A stretch of 64,000 nt of DNA from NCBI GenBank assembly GCA_025356445.1, contig JANXSZ010000024.1:62001-126000 (forward strand). Direction: 5' to 3'. The DNA comes from Betaproteobacteria bacterium. Its GTDB lineage: Bacteria > Pseudomonadota > Gammaproteobacteria > Burkholderiales > Burkholderiaceae_C. The notes beneath the pieces are model-generated. The model did not search any database, had not been told where the DNA came from, and saw only the letters and a program-made list of their open reading frames with translations. This document shows positions 41,276 through 49,726 of the stretch, piece by piece. Numbering within the stretch: the first letter of the stretch is position 1; each line of letters starts with the position of its first letter. The translations under genes were made by a program, and so were the position numbers.

Positions 41276-43513
41276 TTAAGCGTTTGCTGCTGCCAACGCC
41301 GCGTTGAACGTACCGCTAGGCCGCATTACCGCTTCCGTCTTCACGGGGTCGGCCTTGTAGTAGCCACCGATGTCCACAGCTTTGCCCTGTTCCGCCTTGA
41401 GTTCAGCCACGATCTTCACTTCGTTGTCTGCCAGCGATTTGGCCAGTGGTGTGAAGTGCGCTTGCAGTGCTGCGTCTTCTGTTTGTGCTGCCAAAGCCTG
41501 CGCCCAGTACATGGCCAAGTAGAAGTGGCTGCCACGGTTGTCGAGGTCACCGGTGCGGGTTGAAGGGCCTTTGCCGTTGTCCAGCAGCAAGCCGGTGGCA
41601 TCGTCCAGGGTTTTGGCCAGGATTTTGGCTTTGTTGTTGCCTGTCTTGATGCCCAGGTCTTCCAACGAAACGGCCAGTGCCAAAAACTCACCGAGTGAAT
41701 CCCAGCGCAGGTGGTTTTCTTCCACCAGTTGCTTGACATGCTTCGGTGCGGAGCCGCCTGCACCGGTCTCGAACATCGCGCCACCGGCCATCAGCGGCAC
41801 GATGGAGAGCATCTTGGCGCTGGTGCCCAGTTCCATGATGGGGAACAGGTCGGTCAAATAATCGCGCAGGATGTTGCCGGTGACGGAGATGGTGTCCTTG
41901 CCACGAATCACGCGCTCCAGCGTGTAGCGCATGGCACGCACTTGCGACATGATCTGGATGTCCAGGCCCGTCAAGTCGTACTCTGCCAGGTAGGTATTGA
42001 CTTTTTTGATGAGTTCAGCTTCGTGGGGGCGGTATTCGTCGAGCCAGAAAATCGCGGGCATACCGGACAAGCGAGCGCGGTTCACTGCCAGCTTGACCCA
42101 ATCGCGAATGGGTGCATCTTTGACTTGGCACATGCGCCAGATGTCCCCTGCTTCGACGTTTTGTTCAAGCAGCACTTCACCGGTGGCGATGTCCACAATG
42201 CGGGCCACGCCTTCGGTCGGCACCTCAAAGGTCTTGTCGTGCGAGCCGTACTCTTCTGCTTTTTGTGCCATCAGGCCCACGTTGGGCACGGTGCCCATGG
42301 TGGCGGGGTTGAAAGCACCGTTGGTCTTGCAGAAGTTAATCATCTCCTGGTAGATACGGGCAAAGGTGCTTTCGGGCATCACGGCCTTGGTGTCCTTCGG
42401 ACGGCCATCGGGGCCCCACATCTTGCCGCCCTGGCGAATCATGGCGGGCATGGACGCATCGACGATCACGTCGTTCGGCGCGTGCAGGTTGGTGATGCCT
42501 TTGGCAGAGTCCACCATGGCGAGTTCAGGGCGGTGCTCATGGCAGGCATGCAGGTCGTTGATGATCTCTTCGCGCTTGGAGCTGGGCAGGGTGGCGATTT
42601 TTTCGTAAACGCTGGAAAGCCCGTTGTTGACGTTCACGCCCAGTTCGTCAAACAGCTTGGCGTGTTTCTCAAAAGCGTCTTTGTAAAACACTTTTACCGC
42701 GTGCCCAAAGACGATGGGGTGCGATACCTTCATCATCGTGGCCTTGACGTGCAGCGAGAACATCACGCGCGTTTGGCGTGCGTCTTCCATTTCATCTTCG
42801 TAGAACTTGCACAGCGCTTTCTTGCTCATGAACATGCTGTCGATGATTTCGGATTCCAGCAACGCAACCTTCTTTTTCAGCAAAATCGTTTCGCCACTCT
42901 TGGTGACCAAATCCATCTTGACATCGCGGGCCTTGTCCAGCGTCAGGCATTTTTCGCTGGCGTAAAAATCGCCACCATGCATGTGCGACACGTGGGTGCG
43001 CGAAGCAGGGCTCCACTTGCTCATCGAATGGGGTTTTTTGCGGGCATTGCGCTTGACGGCTGCTGGCGCACGGCGGTCCGAGTTGCCTTCGCGTAGCACG
43101 GGGTTGACTGCACTGCCCAAAGCTTTGGAATATTTCGCCAACGTCGCCTTGTCCTGCTCTGTCTTTGCATCTTCAGGAAAGTTGGGGATGTTGTAGCCTT
43201 GGCCCTGCAGTTCGCGGATCGCTGCCACAAGTTGGGGCACGGATGCACTGATATTGGGCAATTTAATGATGTTGGTGTCAGGGAACTGCGTTAGACGCCC
43301 CAATTCGGCTAAGTTGTCCGGCACCTGCTGTGCTGGCGTCAGGCATTCCGGGAATTCAGCCAAGATACGTGCGGCAACCGACACGTCACTGGTCACAATG
43401 TCGATGCCTGCGGGCGCTGCGAACGTCCGAATGATGGGCAGCAGCGAACAGGTAGCCAGCAGAGGCGCTTCGTCCGTGAGTGTGTAGATGATTTTTGATT
43501 TTTCGACAGCCAT
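41276..43513 (-). CDS. icd: Isocitrate dehydrogenase (NADP), monomeric type
   Basis: This is the large monomeric NADP-dependent IDH of the TCA cycle, unrelated in layout to the common homodimeric type. The 745-residue product has [22 protein letters not shown] at its start, [19 protein letters not shown] and [27 protein letters not shown] in the middle, and [17 protein letters not shown] near the end. I prefer the start at 43513 (MAVEKSKI), preceded by AGGA. The frame also opens from 43552 with a Thr/Ala-rich stretch lacking family character. It reads against the flanking plus-strand genes. Confidence 0.94.
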   Translation of the reverse strand: MAVEKSKIIYTLTDEAPLLATCSLLPIIRTFAAPAGIDIVTSDVSVAARILAEFPECLTPAQQVPDNLAELGRLTQFPDTNIIKLPNISASVPQLVAAIRELQGQGYNIPNFPEDAKTEQDKATLAKYSKALGSAVNPVLREGNSDRRAPAAVKRNARKKPHSMSKWSPASRTHVSHMHGGDFYASEKCLTLDKARDVKMDLVTKSGETILLKKKVALLESEIIDSMFMSKKALCKFYEDEMEDARQTRVMFSLHVKATMMKVSHPIVFGHAVKVFYKDAFEKHAKLFDELGVNVNNGLSSVYEKIATLPSSKREEIINDLHACHEHRPELAMVDSAKGITNLHAPNDVIVDASMPAMIRQGGKMWGPDGRPKDTKAVMPESTFARIYQEMINFCKTNGAFNPATMGTVPNVGLMAQKAEEYGSHDKTFEVPTEGVARIVDIATGEVLLEQNVEAGDIWRMCQVKDAPIRDWVKLAVNRARLSGMPAIFWLDEYRPHEAELIKKVNTYLAEYDLTGLDIQIMSQVRAMRYTLERVIRGKDTISVTGNILRDYLTDLFPIMELGTSAKMLSIVPLMAGGAMFETGAGGSAPKHVKQLVEENHLRWDSLGEFLALAVSLEDLGIKTGNNKAKILAKTLDDATGLLLDNGKGPSTRTGDLDNRGSHFYLAMYWAQALAAQTEDAALQAHFTPLAKSLADNEVKIVAELKAEQGKAVDIGGYYKADPVKTEAVMRPSGTFNAALAAANA

Positions 43514-43617
43514 TGTTGATCCTCTTGTGCCTGTAGCAGCAGTTGTAGCCATTGTGTGTGCCGCTCTGTGCGGTGGAAACGGGGTCGCTTGCGCAGCCCC
43601 AGCTTGGAGTGAAGCGT

Positions 43618-43648
43618 TGGGTATTTTAGGCGTTCGCCCCTAAACCCA
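43618..43648. promoter_or_regulatory. Palindrome in the icd / 43760 divergent region
   Basis: The segment TGGGT-ATTTTAGGCG-TTCGCCCCTAA-ACCCA is an imperfect inverted repeat (outer arms TGGGT/ACCCA, inner TTAGGCG/CGCCCCTAA). It lies roughly midway between the divergent starts of icd (43513) and the gene at 43760. It could be an operator or a hairpin. No regulator is identifiable. Confidence 0.35.
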
Positions 43649-43759
43649 ATGAAGTGACGCTACACAGGCAAGCAGCAAGTGGGCCAGCTTGGTGCCCACT
43701 ACACTCCAGCTTCCTTCTTTTTCCTCCACTTTCCCCTTAATTTCCCGATCTTGCAGCCC

Positions 43760-44365
43760 ATGGACTTCTTTACCCTGCTGGCATTTGTTGCCTTTGGCGC
43801 GTACCAGCTCAAAACGCGAGAGCAAAAACAGCGCGTGGCTTTGTTGGGGGCGCTCTTGAGCCAATACCAGATTGAAAAACTGATGGAAAGCTTGACCCAA
43901 GGCTATTTGCGTGCCTTGGGCGAGGTGGAACCTGTACGCCAAGCGCAAGTGTGGAATTTGCTGACCACGTCAGAGCTTGCCCTGTGCGAACAACTCAACC
44001 GCTTCGTCATTGAGTGTGACAAGGTTGAGGAAAGCCAAGCACGGATAAGCCGATTTGCCCTGGCCTTCCCCTACGCCGACAAACTGTTCCCCGCTGCCAC
44101 GTTTGACCTGCGTAAAGCCATGCGCATCCATGCGCAAGGCATTGTCCAAGCGGTTGAAAACAGCCTCAACCAAAGCCCCAAGAACAAAGCCTACACCCTG
44201 TCCGCTGAGCTGTTTTTGATGCAGCACACCTGTCATTGGTTTTGCCGCTCGAAAACCGTGGCCTCAGCCCGGTTGCTTGCGCGCCACCAAACCGCCTATG
44301 CCCAAGTGCTGGCTGCGGTAGCCCCGGAGACGCGTCGTGCCTATGCTGCGTTGGTTGCGGGCTAG
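43760..44365 (+). CDS. Hypothetical protein, 201 residues
   Basis: I do not recognise the family. The product begins MDFFTLLAFVAFGAYQLKTREQKQRV, a short hydrophobic N-terminal helix followed by a basic patch, consistent with a membrane anchor. The remainder is helical, soluble and charged, with no known catalytic motif. ATG 43760 is preferred over an upstream in-frame start at 43679, which would encode a Phe/Pro-rich tail from a pyrimidine-rich leader. It is divergent from icd and followed after 56 bases by the ParB-like gene. Confidence 0.65.
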   Translation: MDFFTLLAFVAFGAYQLKTREQKQRVALLGALLSQYQIEKLMESLTQGYLRALGEVEPVRQAQVWNLLTTSELALCEQLNRFVIECDKVEESQARISRFALAFPYADKLFPAATFDLRKAMRIHAQGIVQAVENSLNQSPKNKAYTLSAELFLMQHTCHWFCRSKTVASARLLARHQTAYAQVLAAVAPETRRAYAALVAG

Positions 44366-44421
44366 GTCCGGGACAGGCCGGTCTTCTACAATCACGCCCT
44401 TTTTTGATTTGTCTTTGCGCC

Positions 44422-45219
44422 ATGCCCACACCCATCACCGTCAACGACACCCTGCTCGCTTACATCGACCCGCTAACCCCTGAAGAGCACGCCGCCCTGG
44501 AGCGCAGCATTCTGGCCGAGGGCTGCCGCGATGCGCTGGTGTTGTGGGGTGATGTGCTGGTGGACGGACACAACCGCTACGGTATTTGCACCCAGCACGG
44601 CATCCCTTACAACACAGTGCAAAACACCGCCTTCAACTCCTTCGACGACGTGTACTTGTGGATGATCGACCAGCACCTCGGGCGGCGCAGCGTGTCCGAC
44701 TACCAGCGTGGCGTGCTGGCTCTGCGTAAAAAAGACATTCTGGCCGGGCTTGGGCAGCCTGTGCCGAGCGCGACCTCAGCGCCAGAAGACACTTCACCGC
44801 CTTGGGATGAGGCGGTGTCAACACCCGTGGTCAGCCCTGCGCCATCGGCTACCCAAGCGCAGCCCACCCGTGAAGCCCTGGCCAAATCGGCACGCCTGAG
44901 CAACGCGACCTTCAGCCTGATCGAGAAAATCCAGAAAACCGCGGCACCTGAACTCGTGGCTGCCGTGAAGTCCGGCACCATTTCCATTAACACCGCCGCC
45001 ACTGTTGCCTCATTGCCTGAAACCGAGCAGGTCGCGGCTGCTGCAGGTGGCAAAAAAGAGCTGCAACAGGCGGCACGCCAAGTCCGCGCCGCCAAGGCTG
45101 TTGAGCGCACCGATCCGGAAACACCTGAGGGGGTGATTGCCCGCCTGAAGCAAACCATTGCGGAGTTGACTTCAGAAAACATAGCGCTTAAAGCTCGACT
45201 GGCAAGCGCTAGTATCTGA
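44422..45219 (+). CDS. ParB-like N-terminal domain protein
   Basis: The 265-residue product opens with a ParB/Srx-like domain (YIDPLTPEEHAALERSI, WGDVLVDGHNRYGIC, WMIDQHLGRRSVSDYQRG). These are features of proteins labelled plasmid replication or partition related. A low-complexity Pro/Ala/Ser linker and a helical, KorB/HTH-like part (about residues 155-235) follow. A terminal coiled coil (IARLKQTIAELTSENIALKARL) is visible. No parA or other partition gene is adjacent, so this is an orphan on the chromosome. The last codons overlap an 8-base inverted repeat, TAGCGCTT...AAGCGCTA (45182-45211). An upstream frame from 44236 is open but overlaps the previous gene. Confidence 0.7.
   Translation: MPTPITVNDTLLAYIDPLTPEEHAALERSILAEGCRDALVLWGDVLVDGHNRYGICTQHGIPYNTVQNTAFNSFDDVYLWMIDQHLGRRSVSDYQRGVLALRKKDILAGLGQPVPSATSAPEDTSPPWDEAVSTPVVSPAPSATQAQPTREALAKSARLSNATFSLIEKIQKTAAPELVAAVKSGTISINTAATVASLPETEQVAAAAGGKKELQQAARQVRAAKAVERTDPETPEGVIARLKQTIAELTSENIALKARLASASI
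45182..45211. repeat. AGCGCTT inverted repeat at the 3' end of the ParB-like gene
   Basis: TAGCGCTT (45182-45189) and AAGCGCTA (45204-45211) form a perfect 8-base inverted repeat with a 14-base spacer. It is inside the reading frame, close to the stop codon. Confidence 0.6.
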
Positions 45220-45242
45220 TTTGATCTAGAAGGTTACCCCCC

Positions 45243-46400
45243 TTAAACCGGAAACGACCCTGGCAGCAAAATCGACTTGTCCACGGTGAGCAGCTGCGTG
45301 TGGCCGCAAAAGGCCATCGAGATGTCCAGCTCTTTGTGGATGATTTCCAGTGCCTTCGTCACCCCCGCTTCGCCCATTGCGCCCAGCCCGTACAGCATCG
45401 CACGGCCAATGTAGGTGCCCTTGGCACCCAGCGCGATGGCTTTGAGCACGTCTTGCCCTGAGCGAATGCCGCTGTCCAGATGCACCTCGATTTGCGAGCC
45501 TACCGCCGCCACGATGGAGGGCAGGGCACGGATGGACGATTCCGCGCCGTCCAGTTGCCGTCCGCCGTGGTTGCTGACGATGACTGCATCGGCCCCCGAA
45601 GCCACCGCAAGCTTGGCGTCTTCCGCGTCGATGATGCCTTTGATGATGAGCTTGCCTGCCCAGCGTTTTTTGATCCATTCCACATCGGCCCAGGAAAGGC
45701 GCGGATCAAACTGCTTGGCCGTCCATTCGCTCAAACTACCCATGTTTTCTACGCCCTTCACATGGCCCACGATGTTGCCAAAGCCGTGGCGTTTCGTGCC
45801 CAGCATGCCCAGACACCAACGGGGCTTGGTCATCATGTTGAGGATGTTGGGGACGGTCAGCTTGGGGGGGGCTGAGAGGCCATTTTTCAGGTCTTTATGG
45901 CGCTGGCCCAGCACCTGCAAATCCAGCGTCAGCACCAGTGCGGAGCAGTTCGCGGCCTTGGCACGGTCAATCAGGCGTTCGATGAAGTCCCGATCGCGCA
46001 TCACATAGAGCTGGAACCAGAACGGATGGCGATCCGTGGCAGCGGCAATGTCTTCGATCGAGCAAATGCTCATCGTCGAGAGCGTGAACGGCACGCCGAA
46101 CTTTTTGGCCGCACGCGCTGCCAAAATCTCACCATCAGCGTGCTGCATCCCGGTCAACCCGGTGGGTGCAATGGCGACCGGCATCGCGACGGGCTGGCCG
46201 ATCATCTCGCTGGCGGTGCTGCGGCCTTCCATGTTGACGGCCACGCGCTGGCGGAATTTGATGGGTGCGAAATCGGTGGTGTTGGCGCGGTAGGTGCTCT
46301 CGGTCCAGCTGCCTGAATCGGCATAGTCGTAGAACATGCGCGGCACGCGTTGCTCGGCAAGGATGCGCAGGTCTTCGATGTTGGTGATAACTTGGGGCAC
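45243..46400 (-). CDS. lldD: FMN-dependent alpha-hydroxy acid dehydrogenase (L-lactate dehydrogenase-like)
   Basis: This FMN-dependent enzyme of the LldD/glycolate oxidase family probably oxidises L-lactate, but substrate cannot be fixed by sequence. RMFYDYADSGSWTE, VAIAPTGLTGM, the active-site SNHGGRQLDGA and the FMN-phosphate-binding DSGIRSGQDVLKAIALGA are all present. I choose GTG 46400 (385 residues, MPQVITNIEDLRILAE), nine bases after CGGAG. The frame is open to GTG 46532, which overlaps pbpC, and GTG 46472 is also possible. Translation of that extension covers an imperfect direct repeat at about 46486-46516. Confidence 0.83.
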   Translation of the reverse strand: MPQVITNIEDLRILAEQRVPRMFYDYADSGSWTESTYRANTTDFAPIKFRQRVAVNMEGRSTASEMIGQPVAMPVAIAPTGLTGMQHADGEILAARAAKKFGVPFTLSTMSICSIEDIAAATDRHPFWFQLYVMRDRDFIERLIDRAKAANCSALVLTLDLQVLGQRHKDLKNGLSAPPKLTVPNILNMMTKPRWCLGMLGTKRHGFGNIVGHVKGVENMGSLSEWTAKQFDPRLSWADVEWIKKRWAGKLIIKGIIDAEDAKLAVASGADAVIVSNHGGRQLDGAESSIRALPSIVAAVGSQIEVHLDSGIRSGQDVLKAIALGAKGTYIGRAMLYGLGAMGEAGVTKALEIIHKELDISMAFCGHTQLLTVDKSILLPGSFPV

Positions 46401-46528
46401 AGGGCGGGTCTCCGGGGTGAAAAGGAAGGGGAAAAGGTCACGGGCTTGTTGCAGTGATTGTGCGGTGACCACGTTCGTTCCAGGCTTGAAATGTTGTTTC
46501 CGGGCTTGAAATATTCCCTCACCTGACC

Positions 46529-48751
46529 TCACTTCACCCCAGCTCCGCGTACCTCAATCCGCACCTCGTCCAGCACCACGCCTTGTGCGCTGGTCAAGCG
46601 AATGACATGCTTGCCCGGCCACGGCAGCCATTGGGCCTGCGGCCCCTGCGCCATCACTTTGCCATCCACCAACCAGCGGCTGGTGGCTTGCGCGCCAATG
46701 CTAGCGAATTGCACCCGTTGGCGCGTAGGGGGAATGTCCGGGTCCAGCGCCAAAATCGTGCCGGGGGAGGGTGATGTAATGTGACTGTCCTCTAATTTAT
46801 AAGATTTTTCGGCTTTGGTGCTTACTGGGTATGCTATGGCAGCTACTGAATTTATAGCAATCTGATGTTGTTCCGTTCCCGCCAAAAACCACTCTGTGCG
46901 GCTGGCCTCGGTCTGGTTTTCAAAATGCGTGGGTGAGGCCGTCAGCCCGGCGGGTGGGATGGGGGCCACGCTGGGGGTTTTGTTGTGCAGGTGCTGCATC
47001 ACCGCTGCCCACACCGGGGCCGCGCCGGTGGTGCCGCTCACGTCGTGCATGGCCGCACCGCTGGCGTTGCCCACCCACACGCCCACGGTGTAGCGCTGCG
47101 AGTAGCCCACGGCCCAGTTGTCGCGCATGTCTTTGCTGGTGCCGGTTTTCACCGCCGTCCAAAACCGGGTGGCCAGCACGCTGTCTGTGCCAAAGGTGCG
47201 GGCACGGGCGTTGGTGTCTGAGAGGATGTCGCTGACGATGAAGGCGGCGCGGGGGTCAAGGGCCAGCGTGAATTTGGAGGAGGCAGTGGGGTTTTGGTAA
47301 ACAACCGGGCTGTACCGACCACCATTGCTCAAAGTACGGTATGCATTTGATAGCGCCAACAAGGTCACTTCGGGACTGCCCAGAGCGAGGCTGTAGCCGA
47401 AGTAATCACCCGTTTCCTTCAGCGGCAAACCCACCGCCCGCAGTTGCCGGTGCAGCGCATCTGGCGTCACCAGCACCAACGTGCGCACGGCGGGCACGTT
47501 GAGTGAAGCGGCCAGTGCGGTGCGTACCGATACCCAGCCTTTGAACTGGTGGTCGTAGTTCTGCGGAATGTAGAGGCCACTGGCCGTGGGGATTTGGGTG
47601 GCAGCGTCGTTCAGCAGCGATGCTGCCGTCAATCGCTGCTCGGCAATCGCCTGGGCATAGAGAAACGGTTTGAGCGTGGAACCCGCTTGACGCGGCGCGG
47701 TGACGGTATCCACCTGCGCGGCTTGGCTCAGCGTGCCCGACGAACCGACCCAGGCCAGCACCTCGCCGCTGGCGTTGTCCAGCACCAGCACGGCCCCGTC
47801 TCCTACGTTGCGGCCTTTGAGTTCGCGCAGCTGGCGTTGCAGCGTTTGCAGGGCGAAGCGCTGGAGCGGTGCGCTTAATGTTGAGGATAAGGTCGTGGCG
47901 TTCACCCCGTCACGCCCCTTCGCCTCCCGCACCAGCTTGCGAGCCAGATGCGGTGCGATGCCCTCGTCCGTCGCAAAGGCTTTGCGTTGCAGCGCCACCG
48001 TGGCGAACAAGTCCAGCCCGGTGCAGTCCACGGGCGTTTGTGGTGCCTGTGATGCCAGCGGTGAAGAGGTTACAGCGATGGCTTTTTCTACCGCGCAAGC
48101 CCGCTGCACCACCTGTGCGACCTTGGAATTCGGGGCACGCACCAGTGCTGCCGCCACAGCGGCTTCGCGCGCGTCCAGCCCCAGTGCCGCTTTGTTGAAC
48201 AGCGTACGGCTCAACGCGTCGATGCCCACCAACTCGCCGCGAAACGGTAGCAGGTTCAGGTACGTCTCCAGAATCTGGTCTTTGCGCCAGCGCCGCTCCA
48301 GCACCTGCGCCGCCACTGTTTGCCCCAGCTTTTGCGCGACACTGCGCCCGCCCGAACCGGCCCGCCAGTCGCCATCAAGCAAACCTGCCAACTGCATCGT
48401 GATGGTGGATGCACCCCGCGTGCGCCGGTTCCATAAATTTCCCCAGGCCGCTGCGCTCGCCGCCTGCCAGTCCACACCGCTGTGGTCGTAAAAGCGTTTG
48501 TCTTCGCTCAGCACCAGGGCTGTGCGCAGCGCAGGCGAAACGTCTTCCAGCACCACCCACTGCCCGCGCCGCACAGTGGTATCAGCGCGCAGGCGGTGGA
48601 GGGTTCCACCATTGCGGTCGAGGATGACGGTGTCAGAGGGGCGGAAGTCGGCTTTGACTTCGGCGAAGCTGGGCAGGGCGAGGGCAGCGCTGGGAGCTAA
48701 GGCCGTCACCGCCACCACCAAGTTACCGTTACCACCTGCAGCAGCGCCCAC
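46529..48751 (-). CDS. pbpC: Penicillin-binding protein 1C
   Basis: PBP1C is a bifunctional glycosyltransferase/transpeptidase. The transglycosylase part has EDKRFYDHSGVDW and RGASTITMQLAG. The transpeptidase part has SxxK (STLK in AGSTLKPFLY), SLN and KTGTSKDMRDNWAVGY. A C-terminal BiPBP_C-like domain follows. The frame has a poor start, GTG 48751, and its first residues (GAAAGGNGN) are not a membrane anchor. The -1/+1 neighbouring frame supplies one: GTG 48789 with an AAGGA site reads LKLARHGWALLQVVTVT and could join LVVAVTALAPSAALALPS by one extra T near 48720. The 5' end is therefore probably frameshifted. A repeat copy is at 46842-46858. Confidence 0.85.
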   Translation of the reverse strand: MGAAAGGNGNLVVAVTALAPSAALALPSFAEVKADFRPSDTVILDRNGGTLHRLRADTTVRRGQWVVLEDVSPALRTALVLSEDKRFYDHSGVDWQAASAAAWGNLWNRRTRGASTITMQLAGLLDGDWRAGSGGRSVAQKLGQTVAAQVLERRWRKDQILETYLNLLPFRGELVGIDALSRTLFNKAALGLDAREAAVAAALVRAPNSKVAQVVQRACAVEKAIAVTSSPLASQAPQTPVDCTGLDLFATVALQRKAFATDEGIAPHLARKLVREAKGRDGVNATTLSSTLSAPLQRFALQTLQRQLRELKGRNVGDGAVLVLDNASGEVLAWVGSSGTLSQAAQVDTVTAPRQAGSTLKPFLYAQAIAEQRLTAASLLNDAATQIPTASGLYIPQNYDHQFKGWVSVRTALAASLNVPAVRTLVLVTPDALHRQLRAVGLPLKETGDYFGYSLALGSPEVTLLALSNAYRTLSNGGRYSPVVYQNPTASSKFTLALDPRAAFIVSDILSDTNARARTFGTDSVLATRFWTAVKTGTSKDMRDNWAVGYSQRYTVGVWVGNASGAAMHDVSGTTGAAPVWAAVMQHLHNKTPSVAPIPPAGLTASPTHFENQTEASRTEWFLAGTEQHQIAINSVAAIAYPVSTKAEKSYKLEDSHITSPSPGTILALDPDIPPTRQRVQFASIGAQATSRWLVDGKVMAQGPQAQWLPWPGKHVIRLTSAQGVVLDEVRIEVRGAGVK
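46842..46858. repeat. RCTAY-N7-RTAGY repeat inside pbpC
   Basis: GCTAC-TGAATTT-ATAGC lies in the pbpC C-terminal region, in a linker (NSVAAIAYPVSTKAEK) that looks inserted between domains. Confidence 0.6.
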
Positions 48752-49063
48752 CCGTGTCGGGCCAGTTTCAGGCTGCTGGCATCCAGCACAATTTCATCCT
48801 TTTCATCCTTTTCATCCTTTCTTTCAGCCTGTAAAAATGTTATTTCGGCTACCCAGCGCGCAATGCCACCTTTGTTCATTGTGACGCACCCGTCGCTACG
48901 GTGGTGCTGGGTCAAAACCCATCGGGCTACACCGTCAATGTGTCCGACCTGCCCAGGTCGCCCTGCTGCTGACCGACAACGAAACGACCGAGCAAATAGC
49001 TGCCTTGACAAGGGTAGATGCTGGTAGCTATCATGTCAGCTATCCATTTCAAGGGGTTTTCTC
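48752..49063. other. Region between pbpC and vapB
   Basis: This 312-base stretch holds the displaced pbpC 5' end on the minus strand (to about 48789), three tandem 9-base units TTTCATCCT (48792-48818), and then unassigned sequence. On the plus strand two overlapping frames, joined near 48950-48960, read sense-like peptide (QNPSGYTVNVSDLP, then VALLLTDNETTEQIAALTR) with stops between. They might be a decayed gene, but no family is recognisable. The vapBC promoter lies at 49005-49034. Confidence 0.5.
49005..49034 (+). promoter_or_regulatory. vapBC promoter
   Basis: TTGACA (49005-49010) and TATCAT (49029-49034) are spaced by 18 bases and point to vapB. An imperfect inverted repeat, GGTAGCT...AGCTATCC (49023-49045), overlaps the -10 and the presumed start. 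It is a plausible VapBC autoregulatory operator. AAGGGG (49051-49056) is the vapB ribosome site. Confidence 0.65.
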
Positions 49064-49315
49064 ATGCAACAAACCGCCAAAATTTTTGCTACAGGCCGTA
49101 GCCAAGCCGTTCGCTTGCCTTTGGAATTCCGCTTCAAAGAGGCTGAAGTTTTCATCCGCCGTGACCCCGCTTCGGGGGATGTGGTGCTGTCACGCAAGCC
49201 TACGGATTGGCAAGGTCTTTTAGATGTTGTAGCGCTCAATAAAGATGATGATTTTTTGATTGAACGTAACCAAACACAACCTCACCGTGATCCTTTTGAG
49301 GATTGGGAAGAATGA
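49064..49315 (+). CDS. vapB: VapB antitoxin (AbrB/SpoVT-like)
   Basis: The 83-residue product opens with the swapped-hairpin AbrB-type DNA-binding fold ([21 protein letters not shown]...VFIRR). Its acidic, Trp-containing C-terminal tail ([10 protein letters not shown]) is typical of VapB antitoxins and would bind the toxin. AAGGGG lies seven bases before the ATG. The stop overlaps the vapC ATG (ATGA). In this family the antitoxin neutralises the toxin and autoregulates the operon. Confidence 0.88.
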   Translation: MQQTAKIFATGRSQAVRLPLEFRFKEAEVFIRRDPASGDVVLSRKPTDWQGLLDVVALNKDDDFLIERNQTQPHRDPFEDWEE

Positions 49316-49713
49316 GTTTGCGCTACTTGTTGGATACCAACATCGTCAGTCACATCATGCAAGGGCGGGACATCACGTTGCTGCACAAGCTCTCCACCGT
49401 GTCTGTTGGCAGTGTGGGAATCTCCAGCGTGACGTTGGCTGAATTGGAATATGGCTGGCACCGCAAGGGTAAACCTGAGCGCTTGAAGCATTCACTGATT
49501 CAGGTGCTGTTGCGTGTCGATGTTTTGCCGTGGGATGACACGGTGGCACGATGCTTTGGTGAACTGCGCTCAGCCTGGGAGGCCAAAGGCATCAGTTTGG
49601 ACGCACTCGACATGATGATTGCCGCCCACGCGGTAGCCGTGGGCGCAACCTTGGTTAGCCGAGACAAGGCTTTTGGGCAGGTGCCGGATCGGTTGGCTGT
49701 GGAGGTTTGGTAG
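49312..49713 (+). CDS. vapC: VapC ribonuclease toxin (PIN domain)
   Basis: This is a 133-residue PIN-domain endoribonuclease. The acidic metal-binding residues are seen in [33 protein letters not shown] and the final [10 protein letters not shown]. Known VapC toxins cut tRNA or rRNA. ATG 49312 overlaps vapB (ATGA) and is preferred over a frame-extending start at 49303. All acidic ligands appear intact. Its stop is 13 bases from the stop of the opposing macroglobulin gene. Confidence 0.88.
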   Translation: MSLRYLLDTNIVSHIMQGRDITLLHKLSTVSVGSVGISSVTLAELEYGWHRKGKPERLKHSLIQVLLRVDVLPWDDTVARCFGELRSAWEAKGISLDALDMMIAAHAVAVGATLVSRDKAFGQVPDRLAVEVW

Positions 49714-49726
49714 AACGCATAGCTCG

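Noticed and set aside
41711-43096. 461-codon plus-strand open frame antisense to icd
   Set aside because: It lies wholly inside icd and is His/Val-rich antisense translation with no motif.
48706-49011. 101-codon minus-strand frame as an independent gene
   Set aside because: Its C-terminal part looks like the displaced pbpC anchor and the upstream part has no family character, so it is treated as part of the pbpC frameshift problem.
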